Both the position numbers and the translations under genes were made by a program. Of a stretch of 64,000 nucleotides of DNA, positions 1-8,888 are shown piece after piece. Each line of letters opens with the position of its first letter. The first letter of the stretch is position 1. Source of the DNA: Geopsychrobacter electrodiphilus DSM 16401 (GTDB lineage Bacteria; Desulfobacterota; Desulfuromonadia; Desulfuromonadales; Geopsychrobacteraceae); assembly GCF_000384395.1 (NCBI RefSeq), contig NZ_ARWE01000001.1, positions 3,074,501-3,138,500 of the forward strand. Reading direction: 5' to 3'. The notes beneath the pieces were generated by a model, which was given only the letters and a program-made list of their open reading frames with translations, was not told the DNA's origin and did no database searches.

Positions 1-1
1 A

Positions 2-481
2 CCCGCCCTCGAAGGAACACGGCCGATTTTAGTCGAGTTACAGGCACTGGTCTCCGGCAGCAGTTTCGGCACCCCGCAGCGCACCGCAATTGGAATCGAC
101 CACAAACGGATGGCGTTATTGATTGCCATTCTCGATAAAAAAGTTGAACTTCAGCTGGCGGGACAGGATATCTTTGTCAATGTCGCCGGCGGAGTACGTG
201 TAGATGAACCGGCCATCGATCTGGCCACCATCGCGGCGTTAGCCAGCAGTCACCTCAACCGGGCGATCGAGGCACAAACCGTTATCTTTGGTGAAGTCGG
301 TCTGACCGGCGAAGTCCGGGCAGTCTCCCAGCCTGAACTCCGGGTCAAAGAGGCGGCCCGTCTCGGCTTTAACCGCTGCATCCTGCCACAGGGCTGCCTG
401 AAGAATCTCAAACCACCCAGGGGGATGAAACTGATCCCGATCCGCCATGCCAGTGAACTGATAGATCTGATCTTCAACTGA
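2..481 (+). CDS. radA: DNA repair protein RadA, C-terminal part (5' end outside window)
   Basis: The reading frame is open from the window edge and encodes the last 159 residues of RadA (Sms), a RecA-like ATPase with a Lon-type C-terminal domain that processes recombination intermediates (branch migration). What is seen is the Lon-like part: the segment beginning [16 protein letters not shown], then [17 protein letters not shown], and further on [16 protein letters not shown] and [11 protein letters not shown]. These are family hallmarks. The zinc finger and Walker motifs would lie upstream of the window. It ends 26 bp before moaC on the same strand. Identification is confident; only the N-terminal portion is missing. 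Confidence 0.93.
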   Translation, partial: PALEGTRPILVELQALVSGSSFGTPQRTAIGIDHKRMALLIAILDKKVELQLAGQDIFVNVAGGVRVDEPAIDLATIAALASSHLNRAIEAQTVIFGEVGLTGEVRAVSQPELRVKEAARLGFNRCILPQGCLKNLKPPRGMKLIPIRHASELIDLIFN

Positions 482-507
482 AGAACCGACAAAAGGGGAC
501 ATCCGAG

Positions 508-996
508 ATGAGCGATAAACTGACCCACTTTGATGCCGAAGGTAAAGCGATCATGGTTGATGTCGGCCACAAGGTTGCGACCCTGCGCCGCGCACTCGCC
601 CTGGGCGAAATTCGCATGCAGCCGGCTACCCTGAAGCGTATCCTTGACCGCAGTATTGAAAAAGGAGACGTCTTCGGCATCGCCCGGATCGCCGGCATCA
701 TGGCGGCCAAACAGACATCGAGCCTGATCCCGCTCTGTCATCCCCTCGGACTGACCTCGGTCGAGCTCGAATTCACCTCCCTCGCCGAGTCGGGCCTGGT
801 ACGAATCTCGGCAACAGCCAAGGTCAACGGACAGACCGGGGTCGAGATGGAAGCATTGACAGCCGTCTCGGTCGCCGCACTGACCATTTATGATATGTGC
901 AAGGCGATCGACAAACTGATGGTGATCGGTGAAATCCGTCTGCAGGAAAAGAGCGGCGGCAAGAGCGGCGATTTCGTACGACCAGAAGACTGCTGA
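508..996 (+). CDS. moaC: Cyclic pyranopterin monophosphate synthase MoaC
   Basis: MoaC converts the MoaA product into cyclic pyranopterin monophosphate, an early step of molybdenum cofactor synthesis in the cytosol. The 162-residue protein is full length for the family. It carries [18 protein letters not shown] (normally [11 protein letters not shown]), the [21 protein letters not shown] block and the C-terminal [13 protein letters not shown]. The start is supported by AAAAGGGG about 10 bases upstream. No other moa gene is adjacent; its neighbour radA suggests a mixed housekeeping unit. Mo-cofactor supply would serve molybdoenzymes elsewhere in the genome. Confidence 0.96.
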   Translation: MSDKLTHFDAEGKAIMVDVGHKVATLRRALALGEIRMQPATLKRILDRSIEKGDVFGIARIAGIMAAKQTSSLIPLCHPLGLTSVELEFTSLAESGLVRISATAKVNGQTGVEMEALTAVSVAALTIYDMCKAIDKLMVIGEIRLQEKSGGKSGDFVRPEDC

Positions 997-1068
997 AAGT
1001 TCGATTTACCTTGGCAGCGGCAGTCATTTTTGTTAGATTTTGACAATATCTTTTAGAAAGCAGAATCA

Positions 1069-1584
1069 ATGCAGCATTTCAGAATTCGCCGAAACTTTCT
1101 TTTGGCCCTCGGCCTGACCGGCCTGTTGCTCATCGTCCTGCTGCTATTGTGCATCATACAAAAAGAAGCTACGGGGAAAACCCTGATCCTCGCGGCTATC
1201 ATGTTACCGGTCCTGGGTTTATTCGCTGAAAGCTGGCGACGCCAGATCAGTTTTTCTGCTGACCAGATTATCGCCCGGCGGCTTTTCCGGACCAAGGTGA
1301 TCCCGCTCGCTGATATCACGTCCGTCGATACGGTCAGGGTTCGACGCCGTGTTTTTGTCAGCATCAGCACTGAGGCAGATTTTCTGATCCTGTCGAACAA
1401 CTATGAAAAATTCGGCCAACTCGTCACTCAATTGCTTGAGCGGTTGCCCGACACCGTCATCAGTGACGAAACCAGAGAACTTGCGGATAACCTGCCAAAC
1501 AAGAGCAATGATCTCTTTTCGATCTGGCTGGCGGTTATCGTTCTGATTCTCATTCTCTACATTCAACTGGGAGGCAGATTCTGA
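1069..1584 (+). CDS. Small membrane protein with PH-like central domain
   Basis: A 171-residue protein with two predicted membrane helices near the N-terminus (about residues 10-30 and 38-52), a soluble middle of about 90 residues and a C-terminal membrane helix (about 148-167). The soluble part alternates short strands (FSADQIIARRLF, VIPLADITSVDTV, RRRVFVSIS) and ends in an amphipathic helix, which resembles bacterial PH-domain membrane proteins; that is inference from pattern only. No catalytic motif is visible. It stands alone between moaC and the zinc-finger gene, with no strong ribosome binding site. Confidence 0.7.
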   Translation: MQHFRIRRNFLLALGLTGLLLIVLLLLCIIQKEATGKTLILAAIMLPVLGLFAESWRRQISFSADQIIARRLFRTKVIPLADITSVDTVRVRRRVFVSISTEADFLILSNNYEKFGQLVTQLLERLPDTVISDETRELADNLPNKSNDLFSIWLAVIVLILILYIQLGGRF

Positions 1585-1647
1585 GCTGCAGAGCAGGATC
1601 TGTTAGCTGTCCACCCCCTGCCAATCCGGTTTCGCGAGGTAACGATT

Positions 1648-2004
1648 ATGAAAAAAGACCTGATCAATGAATTTCGCACCCTCCTCCGTGCTCAGATGAA
1701 CGAACTGTTGCATGATGCGAACCGAACAGTCTCGGACATGACCGAAGATAACATCAACTTTCCTGACCCGACCGACCGGGCAAGCCTCGAATCGGACCGG
1801 AATTTTGAGTTACGCATCCGTGACCGGGAGCGAATGCTGATCAACAAGATTCGTCAGGCACTGGAGCGGATTGAAGAGGGCTCCTTCGGCCAATGTGAAA
1901 GCTGTGAAGAAGAGATCGGCGCCGATCGCCTGCGCGCCCGTCCGGTTACAACCCTATGTATCGACTGTAAAACCGAGCAGGAGCGGCAGGAAAAAATCGG
2001 TTAA
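1648..2004 (+). CDS. DksA/TraR-family C4 zinc-finger protein
   Basis: Encodes 118 residues with the DksA layout: an N-terminal coiled-coil pair (about 1-85) and a C-terminal zinc finger, CESC at about 94-97 and CIDC at about 112-115, in the frame GQCESCEEEIGADRLRARP. DksA proteins enter the RNA polymerase secondary channel and, with ppGpp, adjust initiation at stress and ribosomal promoters. It keeps all four cysteines. The start follows GCGAGGT. It precedes the histidine kinase by 60 bp and may share its transcript. Short relative to E. coli DksA (151 aa), so it may be a DksA paralogue. Confidence 0.9.
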   Translation: MKKDLINEFRTLLRAQMNELLHDANRTVSDMTEDNINFPDPTDRASLESDRNFELRIRDRERMLINKIRQALERIEEGSFGQCESCEEEIGADRLRARPVTTLCIDCKTEQERQEKIG

Positions 2005-2064
2005 CATAAAAACAACAAACCGCCGGAGACCGCAACTTCGGCCGTCCCCAAGTGATAACAACCC

Positions 2065-3939
2065 ATGGAGCTAATATCCCGCCGGATCGCTCAGCTAACC
2101 CTGTTGTCACGCCTTGGTCAAGCCATCAACGCGGCAACCGACCTCACTAGTCTATGTGAAATTATCCCGACGGTCTTTGTGGAACACGCCGCATTGACAG
2201 GGGTTATCCTGCGCCCAAAACTCAGTGACCCCATCTCCGAAAAACCTTATTTTCTGCGCACGCAAATCACCGACTCTGCCCAACTGTTGTTTCTGCTTCA
2301 GCAGGAACAACAGATAAGTGATCAGGTTCAACGTACCGGACGCAGTCAGAATCTTACCCCGATTGGCCCGCAAAAAGATCTTCCCTCCTGCCTTTACTGC
2401 GTTCCACTGAGTATCCATGGCCGACACCTTGGCACCCTCAGTTTTTTCGGTGGCAGTGATGATAATCGAGCACCTTTTCGCCTTGAGCAGCAGCAACTTT
2501 TTTTGACCTGCAGTTTTCAAATCGCCCAGGCACTCGAGCAGCAACTGACCACCGAACGCCTGCGGCGTGTCTCCGCAGCCGATGCCCGCAATCTCCAGGA
2601 TATATCTCTGCTCTATCGTATCAGCCAGTTGCTCCATAGCACCCTCGCTACCGATGAGCTCATGCACCTGATTCTCTCACTGCTGGTACACCCCCAGGGC
2701 GGGGCCTTTCAGCGTGCAATGCTCTTCATGGTCAATGAGCGAAGCAACAGCCTGCAGGGGATATTGGGCGTTACGCGAGAGACTTCCGAGCTGGTCTTGC
2801 CCGAAGGCCTCCCGGTGGAGAACAACCCCTTACAGATCGCCGCCGAAGTCCTGAGCGCACAGAAAAACACCGACTTTTCCCAGCGAATCATGCAACTCCG
2901 TTTACCGCTCGATGATCCCGACAGTTGTCTGGCGCGCGTTGTCCGGGGACAGCAAGCAGTCAAGATCGAGCGCCCACATAAATCAGACGATATGGCGCCA
3001 ACGCTTTCACTGCAAGACCATGCCTGCATTCCGCTGATCGCCCGACAGCGGGTCCTGTGCGTGTTGGCAGTGGACAACTACGACACAATGGAAAAGATTG
3101 ATGCCCAACGCATGCTTTTTCTCGAACTTTTCGCCGCACAAGCCGGCATCGCCCTCGACAATGCGCAATTAGTCAGCCGTTTGGAATCAGCACACCGCAG
3201 TCTGCATGAAACCCAGGAACGCCTGCTTCACCGTGAAAAGATGGCAACCATCGGCGAGATGTCGGCCTCTATTGCGCATGAACTGCGCAATCCTCTCGCT
3301 TCGGTCGGTGGCTTCGCACGCCGTCTGCGCAAAAAACTTCCCGCGGACAGCAGCGAACTGAATTATGCGATCATTATTCAGGAAGAGAGTGAGCGCCTCG
3401 AAAAAATGCTCGACAAAATTCTCTCCTTCGCCCGACAGGATGAAATGACCCCAGCCCTGTTCCGACTGGAGCGTATCCTCGAGCAATCATTATTGATTGA
3501 AAGCGAGAAACTCACTCAAGCCAATATCAAGCTCACCACAGAGTTTGCGGCGGACTTACCCCCCTTGCAGGGGGATGCTGAACAGATCGAACAGGTTTTA
3601 ATCAACCTGATCGGCAACGCACGTCAGGCGATGCCCCAGGGAGGACAGCTGTCCATTCGCGCACGAAAAACCCGGATCCGCGGAGAAGATGCTATCCAGC
3701 TTGAAATCCACGACACCGGTGAAGGGATCCCTCCCGAGGTCATGGCCAACATCTTCAACCCATTCTTCACCACCCGAAAGCAAGGAACCGGCCTCGGACT
3801 ATCTATCTGTCAACGGATCATTGATCACCACCAGGGAGAACTCAAAGCGGTTAATCATCAAAACGGCGCATGCTTCACCCTGACACTCCCGCTGAGATTA
3901 AAAGGACGCAGCTTCAAAAACCCGGACGCAGACAATTGA
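2065..3939 (+). CDS. Soluble GAF-domain sensor histidine kinase
   Basis: A 624-residue kinase without membrane segments, so it probably senses a cytosolic signal. Two GAF-like regions (about 10-165 and 180-370) precede a coiled linker, then HisKA with H405 in SIAHELRNPLASVGGF, and an HATPase_c domain with the N box (QVLINLIGNARQAM), G1 (DTGEGIPPEV), F box (FNPFFTTRKQGTGLGLS) and G2. This layout is typical of NtrB/AtoS-like kinases that pair with sigma-54 activators. No response regulator gene is adjacent, so the partner is elsewhere. It ends 46 bp before the tRNA that marks the island edge. Confidence 0.93.
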   Translation: MELISRRIAQLTLLSRLGQAINAATDLTSLCEIIPTVFVEHAALTGVILRPKLSDPISEKPYFLRTQITDSAQLLFLLQQEQQISDQVQRTGRSQNLTPIGPQKDLPSCLYCVPLSIHGRHLGTLSFFGGSDDNRAPFRLEQQQLFLTCSFQIAQALEQQLTTERLRRVSAADARNLQDISLLYRISQLLHSTLATDELMHLILSLLVHPQGGAFQRAMLFMVNERSNSLQGILGVTRETSELVLPEGLPVENNPLQIAAEVLSAQKNTDFSQRIMQLRLPLDDPDSCLARVVRGQQAVKIERPHKSDDMAPTLSLQDHACIPLIARQRVLCVLAVDNYDTMEKIDAQRMLFLELFAAQAGIALDNAQLVSRLESAHRSLHETQERLLHREKMATIGEMSASIAHELRNPLASVGGFARRLRKKLPADSSELNYAIIIQEESERLEKMLDKILSFARQDEMTPALFRLERILEQSLLIESEKLTQANIKLTTEFAADLPPLQGDAEQIEQVLINLIGNARQAMPQGGQLSIRARKTRIRGEDAIQLEIHDTGEGIPPEVMANIFNPFFTTRKQGTGLGLSICQRIIDHHQGELKAVNHQNGACFTLTLPLRLKGRSFKNPDADN

Positions 3940-3985
3940 CAGCGTCAGATCGGTTGGTTAATTTACACCTGCAGTATCAAGGTAA

Positions 3986-4061
3986 GGGGCTGTAGCTCAG
4001 TTGGGAGAGCGACGCGTTCGCAACGCGTAGGTCAGGGGATCGTACCCCCTCAGCTCCACCA
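3986..4061 (+). tRNA. tRNA-Ala (anticodon CGC), island insertion site
   Basis: Folds as a complete tRNA: acceptor GGGGCTG/CAGCTCC with the G3:U70 alanine identity pair, D stem GCTC/GAGC, anticodon stem ACGCG/CGCGT with loop TTCGCAA (anticodon CGC at 4019-4021), T stem AGGGG/CCCCT and an encoded CCA. The T loop reads ATCGTAC instead of the usual TTCGAxx, so positions 54 and 58 are swapped (A54, T58). From 4012 on, the 3' half is duplicated at 41602. The unusual T arm may have been brought in by the integrating element. Confidence 0.93.
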
Positions 4062-4078
4062 TAAAATCAAGGGGTTAG
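4012..4078 (+). repeat. attL (left att copy inside tRNA-Ala)
   Basis: Contains the 22-bp block shared with 41602-41623 (anticodon arm and variable region) and the 28-bp block shared with 41641-41668 (acceptor 3' strand, CCA, start of terminator). The 17 bases between (4034-4050, the T arm) match at only 9 positions, yet both versions form a T stem. Confidence 0.9.
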
Positions 4079-4100
4079 CGATAATTCGCTAACCCCTTTC
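4069..4100 (+). terminator. Terminator of tRNA-Ala
   Basis: A 13-bp perfect stem (4069-4081 with 4086-4098) with loop TAAT, ending in a short T run. It lies just 3' of the tRNA. A second, different hairpin occupies the equivalent place after the tRNA copy at 41663, so each att copy brings its own terminator. Confidence 0.8.
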
Positions 4101-4104
4101 TGTA

Positions 4105-4124
4105 CAGTTACTATGCAGTTACTA
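4105..4124 (+). promoter_or_regulatory. Direct repeats, possible integrase arm-type sites (left)
   Basis: CAGTTACTA occurs at 4105-4113 and 4116-4124, 11 bases apart, about one helical turn, overlapping the integrase stop codon. A similar AGTGAC pair with the same spacing lies near the right end at 41481-41498. Role as arm sites is inference. Confidence 0.4.
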
Positions 4125-5432
4125 CTTTTTTGAGACCAGATTCTCATCAATGTTCTGCCTACGCGATTCGACAAGAAGTTCAAACGCTTTATCCGCAGCC
4201 TTCCCTTTGCGACGGTGCACATACCGCTGGAGGCTCCGGACATCTTTATGCCGCGAGATCACCATCAGAGTTGAGTCGCTCACTTCGGTTTCAGCAACTT
4301 CGGTCAGGAGATTGTGACGAAGGTCATGTGGCCTCAGGTCGCCATCATCAAAAATAAGTCCAGCTTTTCTGGCCGCTTTTCGAAATGCAGAACCTAGGCT
4401 CTTCCAGCGCGTCCCGCTAAAAGGGTTGTAAAACACGTATTCGCACACCTTCGGCTGAGCATTAATAATTGCCCAGGCCATTGGCGATAGAAAAAGAGTT
4501 TCGACGTCCCCATCTGCTTTGCTCGTCTTTGTGTCCTTAAGTTTGGCAATTTTTTTCATTCCCTCTACACGCTTCCAGGTCAGCGTCATCGCTTCAGTTA
4601 TCCTGCACCCTGACTCATAAACAAATTCAAAAAATGGCTTCGTGGCTGGAGAAAAAAAACTGAACAATTTCATTCGATCTTCTTCGGAAATTATATGATC
4701 AACCTCCCGGGACCCCGGCAAACCGTACTCGTAAAACGGATGGTCCATGGGCTGGCCATAGTAGACGTATTTATTTTCCCATGCAAAATTGATGATTTGA
4801 CGCATTACTGAAAGTTCACGGCCAACGGTCGATGCTGCTATTTTTCGAGGCTTTTTTACTCGCTTGAAAAGAGTTCCATTTTTCGTGACCTCGGTTTTCC
4901 CGGCTAAGACCGTCTGAGTCTCCCTGTGGGTCCGGTAAGCCATAAGATCTTTCTTGAAAATTCCCCCTATGGGTTTGTTGCCATAAAATTGGATCAAATG
5001 ATCGACGATAGTCTTTTCACGCTTGATATCCTTGATTTCAGTCGAATGTAAACGATGGAACTCGACAGCGATTTCATCGAAAGGGGTGCTTCCGTCAGTC
5101 TGATTGTCACGTCTGACGTCTGCCCTATCTGATAAATGCTGGGCTGGCGGGTCGATATTAAGTTCCGGGTAAAGTTTCTGTAACTTTTTTTCTAATTCAA
5201 TTTTCGCAAGAACAGTTCGGGCCTCTATCTCGGTTTCAAAGGTTTTTGTCGTTTTTCCTGAATTTTTCATTTTGTACCATTGTATTGTGAACTTAGTGGA
5301 CACAACCAACTCCCCACCACATTTGGGACAGTTAGCAACTGCTTTTGAGGGACTTTTCTTTTTTTTAAGTGGTGATGTAAGCCAAATGTTGCAACCAGGG
5401 GTCTTGCATACTGCCTTGTGAAAAATTGACAT
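4122..5432 (-). CDS. int: Tyrosine recombinase / integrase of the island
   Basis: Encodes 436 residues from the ATG at 5432, chosen because GGAGGAAAGAATC precedes it; a longer frame to 5504 lacks such a site. The N-terminus has a zinc-ribbon-like C-x4-C...C-x2-C pattern (CKTPGC, CPKCGG), followed by a SAM-like core-binding region and the catalytic domain with R in SGCRITEAMTL, the H-x-x-R box HDLRH, H/R in SRHKDV and the tyrosine in RSLQRYVH. It should recombine tRNA-Ala with the circular element. Position next to the tRNA, reading toward it, is typical for such integrases. Confidence 0.93.
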   Translation of the reverse strand: MSIFHKAVCKTPGCNIWLTSPLKKKKSPSKAVANCPKCGGELVVSTKFTIQWYKMKNSGKTTKTFETEIEARTVLAKIELEKKLQKLYPELNIDPPAQHLSDRADVRRDNQTDGSTPFDEIAVEFHRLHSTEIKDIKREKTIVDHLIQFYGNKPIGGIFKKDLMAYRTHRETQTVLAGKTEVTKNGTLFKRVKKPRKIAASTVGRELSVMRQIINFAWENKYVYYGQPMDHPFYEYGLPGSREVDHIISEEDRMKLFSFFSPATKPFFEFVYESGCRITEAMTLTWKRVEGMKKIAKLKDTKTSKADGDVETLFLSPMAWAIINAQPKVCEYVFYNPFSGTRWKSLGSAFRKAARKAGLIFDDGDLRPHDLRHNLLTEVAETEVSDSTLMVISRHKDVRSLQRYVHRRKGKAADKAFELLVESRRQNIDENLVSKK

Positions 5433-5528
5433 GATTCTTTCCTCCGGAAAATGAGTAATGCGCCTAATGACGCTCCTGTTCATCTTCAGCACGTTGCATG
5501 CCAATTCGTAATGATTACAATAGGTTAG

Positions 5529-5570
5529 AGTATTACTGCGGTACTACTAATCCGTGATTTAGTATTACTG
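5529..5570. promoter_or_regulatory. Direct repeats upstream of integrase
   Basis: AGTATTACTG occurs at 5529-5538 and 5561-5570, 97-138 bp upstream of the integrase start. It could be an operator for int control or another recombinase-binding region. A stem-loop (GTTGCTGG/CCAGCAAC, 5638-5666) lies between this and the next gene. Confidence 0.35.
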
Positions 5571-5688
5571 AAGTGTTACCGGATCAGGATAGAAGTTGAG
5601 GAATTTCCACTATCATCGACATCAATATCCTTGAAGGGTTGCTGGAGGGTAAAACCAACCAGCAACTTTTCATAGAATGGATATAGAC

Positions 5689-6576
5689 CTATCTACTCTT
5701 CACCTTCGCCGAAGACTTTTCAACTGAAGGGGTCTCCTCCGCTTTCGGTTTAAGTAAGTCTGAAAGTTCCGACTGGAGCGCCAGAGAGCGTTCGGTTGCG
5801 ATGGTGCACAGTTTCTCAGCCTCAATTCGCAAATTGGTTTCAGTTATGTGGTCGGCCAGGGTCTGCATCGTGCGAGCGTTCAGTTCGTCGTTTTGCTCTT
5901 GAAGTCGTTCTGATGTTTTGGCAAAGGCATCCCCCTTAGCTTGAGCATCCTTCAGTTTGGCCAGGGTCTCATCCAGCCGATCTTGAAGTTTTTTGGCTTG
6001 CAATTGTGCGGTTTTGACTTCGGAAGAGTAGCGTCCAAGGTTCTGATCTTGTCTGGACAAGCGTTTAGTTGCTCTATCAATCTGAATTTTTGAATTCCCA
6101 AGATCCGTTTTTAGTATCTCAATCTGGTGTTGAGCTTCTTTCCATGCCCCTTCAGCAATTGCCTTAGAGTGCTCAACATTCTTGACCGTTGCGTGATGCT
6201 CTTCGCGTTCTTTTTGAAGCAAAGCACGGAGCTCTTCGTTTTCAGCGTAAAGTTCTGCAAGGCCTCGTTCCATTGAAGAACAATCGTTTTCAAGTTGGTC
6301 GATTTCAACCTGAAAAATCGAAGTGTGCGCTCGCATGTACTCTTCTCGATCCTTAAATATTGCTTTTGCGAGATTTTCATTAATCGCAGAATCGATTAGC
6401 GCCTGTTCTTCCGCTTTCTTTTTTTCACGCCACTGTTTCAAAAATCTTCGTACATAGTCTCTTCTCCCACCGATCTCTGCGATGATTAGATCGACGGTTG
6501 GTCGGCTTCCTTCGGCATGGATTCGTTCTGCTATTTCCACGACTTTTTCGTATGTCACTACGGTTTCTGCGGGCAT
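5689..6576 (-). CDS. KfrA-like coiled-coil DNA-binding protein
   Basis: A 295-residue protein with the KfrA N-terminal DNA-binding domain (about 5-55: VVEIAERIHAEGSRPTVD then IIAEIGGRRDYVRRFLKQW) followed by a long charged alpha-helical coiled coil (about 60-280). KfrA of IncP plasmids is an autoregulator with a tail that helps plasmid stability; homologues occur on many integrative elements. The start has GAGGAG seven bases upstream. It probably represses its own promoter, where a perfect palindrome lies at 6638-6649. It is in the same orientation as the integrase but separated by 256 bp. Confidence 0.85.
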   Translation of the reverse strand: MPAETVVTYEKVVEIAERIHAEGSRPTVDLIIAEIGGRRDYVRRFLKQWREKKKAEEQALIDSAINENLAKAIFKDREEYMRAHTSIFQVEIDQLENDCSSMERGLAELYAENEELRALLQKEREEHHATVKNVEHSKAIAEGAWKEAQHQIEILKTDLGNSKIQIDRATKRLSRQDQNLGRYSSEVKTAQLQAKKLQDRLDETLAKLKDAQAKGDAFAKTSERLQEQNDELNARTMQTLADHITETNLRIEAEKLCTIATERSLALQSELSDLLKPKAEETPSVEKSSAKVKSR

Positions 6577-6637
6577 AATTACTCCTCATCAGGGTTTTAT
6601 TCTTCAGTGCTCTGCATCCGGTTTGGAAACCTCGATT

Positions 6638-6649
6638 GGACATATGTCC
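6638..6649. promoter_or_regulatory. Palindrome GGACATATGTCC, candidate KfrA-like operator
   Basis: A perfect 12-bp palindrome, followed by a related half-site ATGTCCC, 62 bp upstream of the KfrA-like start. KfrA family members bind palindromes at their own promoters; linkage here is inference. The surrounding 6577-6809 region holds no convincing gene. Confidence 0.4.
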
Positions 6650-6809
6650 CATGTCCCATTTCCATTCAGGTTTTGAATTCCGAATACTCGTCTCTTGCCT
6701 GTGAGGAATATCGCCACTGAAAAAGGAGCATTTTAGGGGGCGGTCAGAATATTAAATCGGGGCAGCAGGAAACATGAGGGAACGCGTGGCATATCTGTCT
6801 AAAGGTTCA

Positions 6810-7424
6810 CTATATTTGTCCATTCCTGTCCATAAATTCTTTCATTTTTGCTTCACAGCTAGGGCACCCATTTGTTTGATTTGATTTGGGCCCACTGTCC
6901 CTTAAAAACCAACTAAAAGGAGCCTCGAATGGAGTTGCACAAGATATGCATTGGAAGGAATAAACATCATCTATCTCCCAAATTTCATTGACGTGATGGA
7001 AATATGCAAGGCGTTGGGATCGGATGAGCACATAGTCTTGGATCTCTCTTTTGTTACCGATTTGTGAAAAATCTGTAGGCTCATAGCAGTGAACACAGCA
7101 TCTATCTCCGGATTTTTCTATTGCTGCTATTGAAGACCAAGAGTAATGATTGCAATCGCTGTGGAGAACCTTAAGTTTTTGATGGCGATAAAATTTTTCG
7201 GTGGTGCTCGGCAGGATCTGATCTGCTGCCAGCGAAAAACGACCCCTGGAGAAATTGTGAACCTCAGTGGCTATCTGACCCCGTTTTTGAGAGAAAGGGA
7301 TTTTGGGGTTTAGATTTAGGGGATTTGAGGTCAAAAATAAACCTGGGAGGTTCAAAACCTCCAGGAGTCGTCCAGCTTTTGATGTAATCCTTATGTGATC
7401 TTTTTTTCTTTCTTGATTATTCAT
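6810..7424 (-). CDS. Cysteine-rich hypothetical protein, probable zinc binder
   Basis: I do not recognise this family. From the ATG at 7424 (CCGGAG nine bases upstream) it encodes 204 residues. The second half has three cysteine pairs, CCVHC (about 127-131), CISC (about 172-175) and CPSC (about 194-197), separated by aromatic segments, which suggests structural zinc sites rather than an enzyme. It is divergent from a CI-type regulator, 81 bp between starts, a layout common in phage and island control regions. A longer frame to 7538 would overlap the regulator and is less likely. Confidence 0.6.
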   Translation of the reverse strand: MNNQERKKDHIRITSKAGRLLEVLNLPGLFLTSNPLNLNPKIPFSQKRGQIATEVHNFSRGRFSLAADQILPSTTEKFYRHQKLKVLHSDCNHYSWSSIAAIEKSGDRCCVHCYEPTDFSQIGNKREIQDYVLIRSQRLAYFHHVNEIWEIDDVYSFQCISCATPFEAPFSWFLRDSGPKSNQTNGCPSCEAKMKEFMDRNGQI

Positions 7425-7505
7425 ATGGTGATCATCTCCGGCATATGGCATATTGGTAATACGTCCGATCTGGCAACTAATCTGATTATACACAGGTGGG
7501 CCAAA

Positions 7506-8090
7506 ATGGCAATAATTAAAAAAAATAAACAAGCCCAAAATGGCAACATGCCCGAGCTAAATGAAATTACTCAAGAAAAATTGAGGGATATAGGAAATAG
7601 AGTTCGTATGATCCGAGAAACATCGGAATCGTCGACCCAAGTTTCGTTCGCGTCTTTGCTTGGAGTTAGCGTTGCAAAACTAAACAGAATCGAAAATGCT
7701 CGACGAGCGCCGGACTTGGAGTTTTTGCTCAGGTTCAAAAGAAAGGCAGGTTGTGATTTGAATTGGCTACTTACTGGGGATGGTCTTGACCAAGACACCT
7801 TCACGGAGACAACTAAGGCCAATTTGCTACTACTTCTCCGGGAAGATGATGTTTTCCGTACTGAGATCCTCGATGAGCTTGGGATACGGCCACACGATGA
7901 AGTCAAAAAGGTCGGGCAAATTTATAACGGTCTACAAAATCAATATCTCGATTTAGTTGAACTGGTCGCGAACACTATTAAACTCGTTGAAGATGGTAGC
8001 AAAGAGAAAAAGATTGAGGCGGGAAAGTACCTTGAAAAATATCGCGAGCGGATCGATTATTTGCAGGTATTGCTAGAAGTTGGACGATAA
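7506..8090 (+). CDS. Phage CI-like helix-turn-helix repressor
   Basis: From the ATG at 7506 (AGGTGG upstream) it encodes 194 residues. The HTH is visible at about 20-75 (VSFASLLGVSVAKLNRIENAR then a leucine-rich helix and DLNWLLTGDG, the classic DWLLxGxG ending of CI/Cro N-terminal domains). The remainder is a helical tail with no LexA-like protease motif, so it is not obviously SOS-cleavable. Divergence from the zinc-binding gene suggests that it controls the 7425-7505 intergenic region. A 12-bp direct repeat (7501-7512, 7535-7546) overlaps its start. Confidence 0.8.
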   Translation: MAIIKKNKQAQNGNMPELNEITQEKLRDIGNRVRMIRETSESSTQVSFASLLGVSVAKLNRIENARRAPDLEFLLRFKRKAGCDLNWLLTGDGLDQDTFTETTKANLLLLLREDDVFRTEILDELGIRPHDEVKKVGQIYNGLQNQYLDLVELVANTIKLVEDGSKEKKIEAGKYLEKYRERIDYLQVLLEVGR

Positions 8091-8175
8091 ATTTAACCGT
8101 TAGTAAAATTGCCGTCGGTAAAAATATTCACATCGAGATCAATTTCTTGTAACTCAAACAAGAAAGGATCTCGTT

Positions 8176-8733
8176 ATGTTTAAAAAAGCAGAAATATTTA
8201 GGATTTCCAACCCGTCGGAGTTTTATCAGAGCCTCGGTGTCAAATTTAGTTTAGACCCGACCGAACTTGAAACTGCGACCAAAACTCTTCCTAATCTAGA
8301 GAAAGATTTACCTATTCCAGGAAATATCAGAGACATCGGACTATTGGCTGAGCTCACTTCAGACATTGTTTGGTATTTGAGAAGCAATGGAGGGACAAAT
8401 CAGCCAATTGTCACTTCAGATCTGACTTTTATGCGGAAATTCGCGCAGTTTTTAAAGAGTCACAACCATCCTGCATTGAATAGAACCGGTACCGTTCTTC
8501 CACGGCATCCTAAAATAGTTTTACCTTGGGAAAAGTTTGCTTTTAGTATTTTCCTGAACAACAAAATTGACCGGAACCTGGATGGTTCCATGGTCCAAGC
8601 CAGGAAGCGAATTTACATTGAACGCCTGGCGAATCGAATTTCAAAGAAATTCAACATTCCCATAACTTCGGCACTCTATGCAAAAATCCGAAAAATTCGA
8701 GAGATTGCTTACTACCTGAAACGTAAAAGATGA
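8176..8733 (+). CDS. Hypothetical basic protein
   Basis: A 185-residue protein with AAAGGA ten bases before its ATG. I do not recognise the family. It is lysine/arginine rich, especially in the last 60 residues (RKRIYIERLANRI and the tail YYLKRKR), predicted helical, with no cysteine pair or catalytic signature. It follows the CI-like repressor by 85 bp and is closed by a terminator at 8851, so the two may form one unit. A nucleic-acid-binding role would be a guess. Confidence 0.6.
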   Translation: MFKKAEIFRISNPSEFYQSLGVKFSLDPTELETATKTLPNLEKDLPIPGNIRDIGLLAELTSDIVWYLRSNGGTNQPIVTSDLTFMRKFAQFLKSHNHPALNRTGTVLPRHPKIVLPWEKFAFSIFLNNKIDRNLDGSMVQARKRIYIERLANRISKKFNIPITSALYAKIRKIREIAYYLKRKR

Positions 8734-8850
8734 TAAGCAGTATATGGTGTCATAGCTGGTATATTTGACAACGCGGGACAAGTCCCCTCTTAGGGAAGAT
8801 CTCGAATTTCACTAAGAATTATCTTCGGTGCGAAGAGTGCTTATATTTAA

Positions 8851-8888
8851 AAGGCGCAATTTCTAGTAAATGGAATTGCGCTTTTTTT
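8851..8888 (+). terminator. Rho-independent terminator
   Basis: Stem GCGCAATT (8854-8861) with AATTGCGC (8874-8881) followed by seven Ts. It closes the regulator/hypothetical unit and insulates the following defence operon. Confidence 0.85.
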
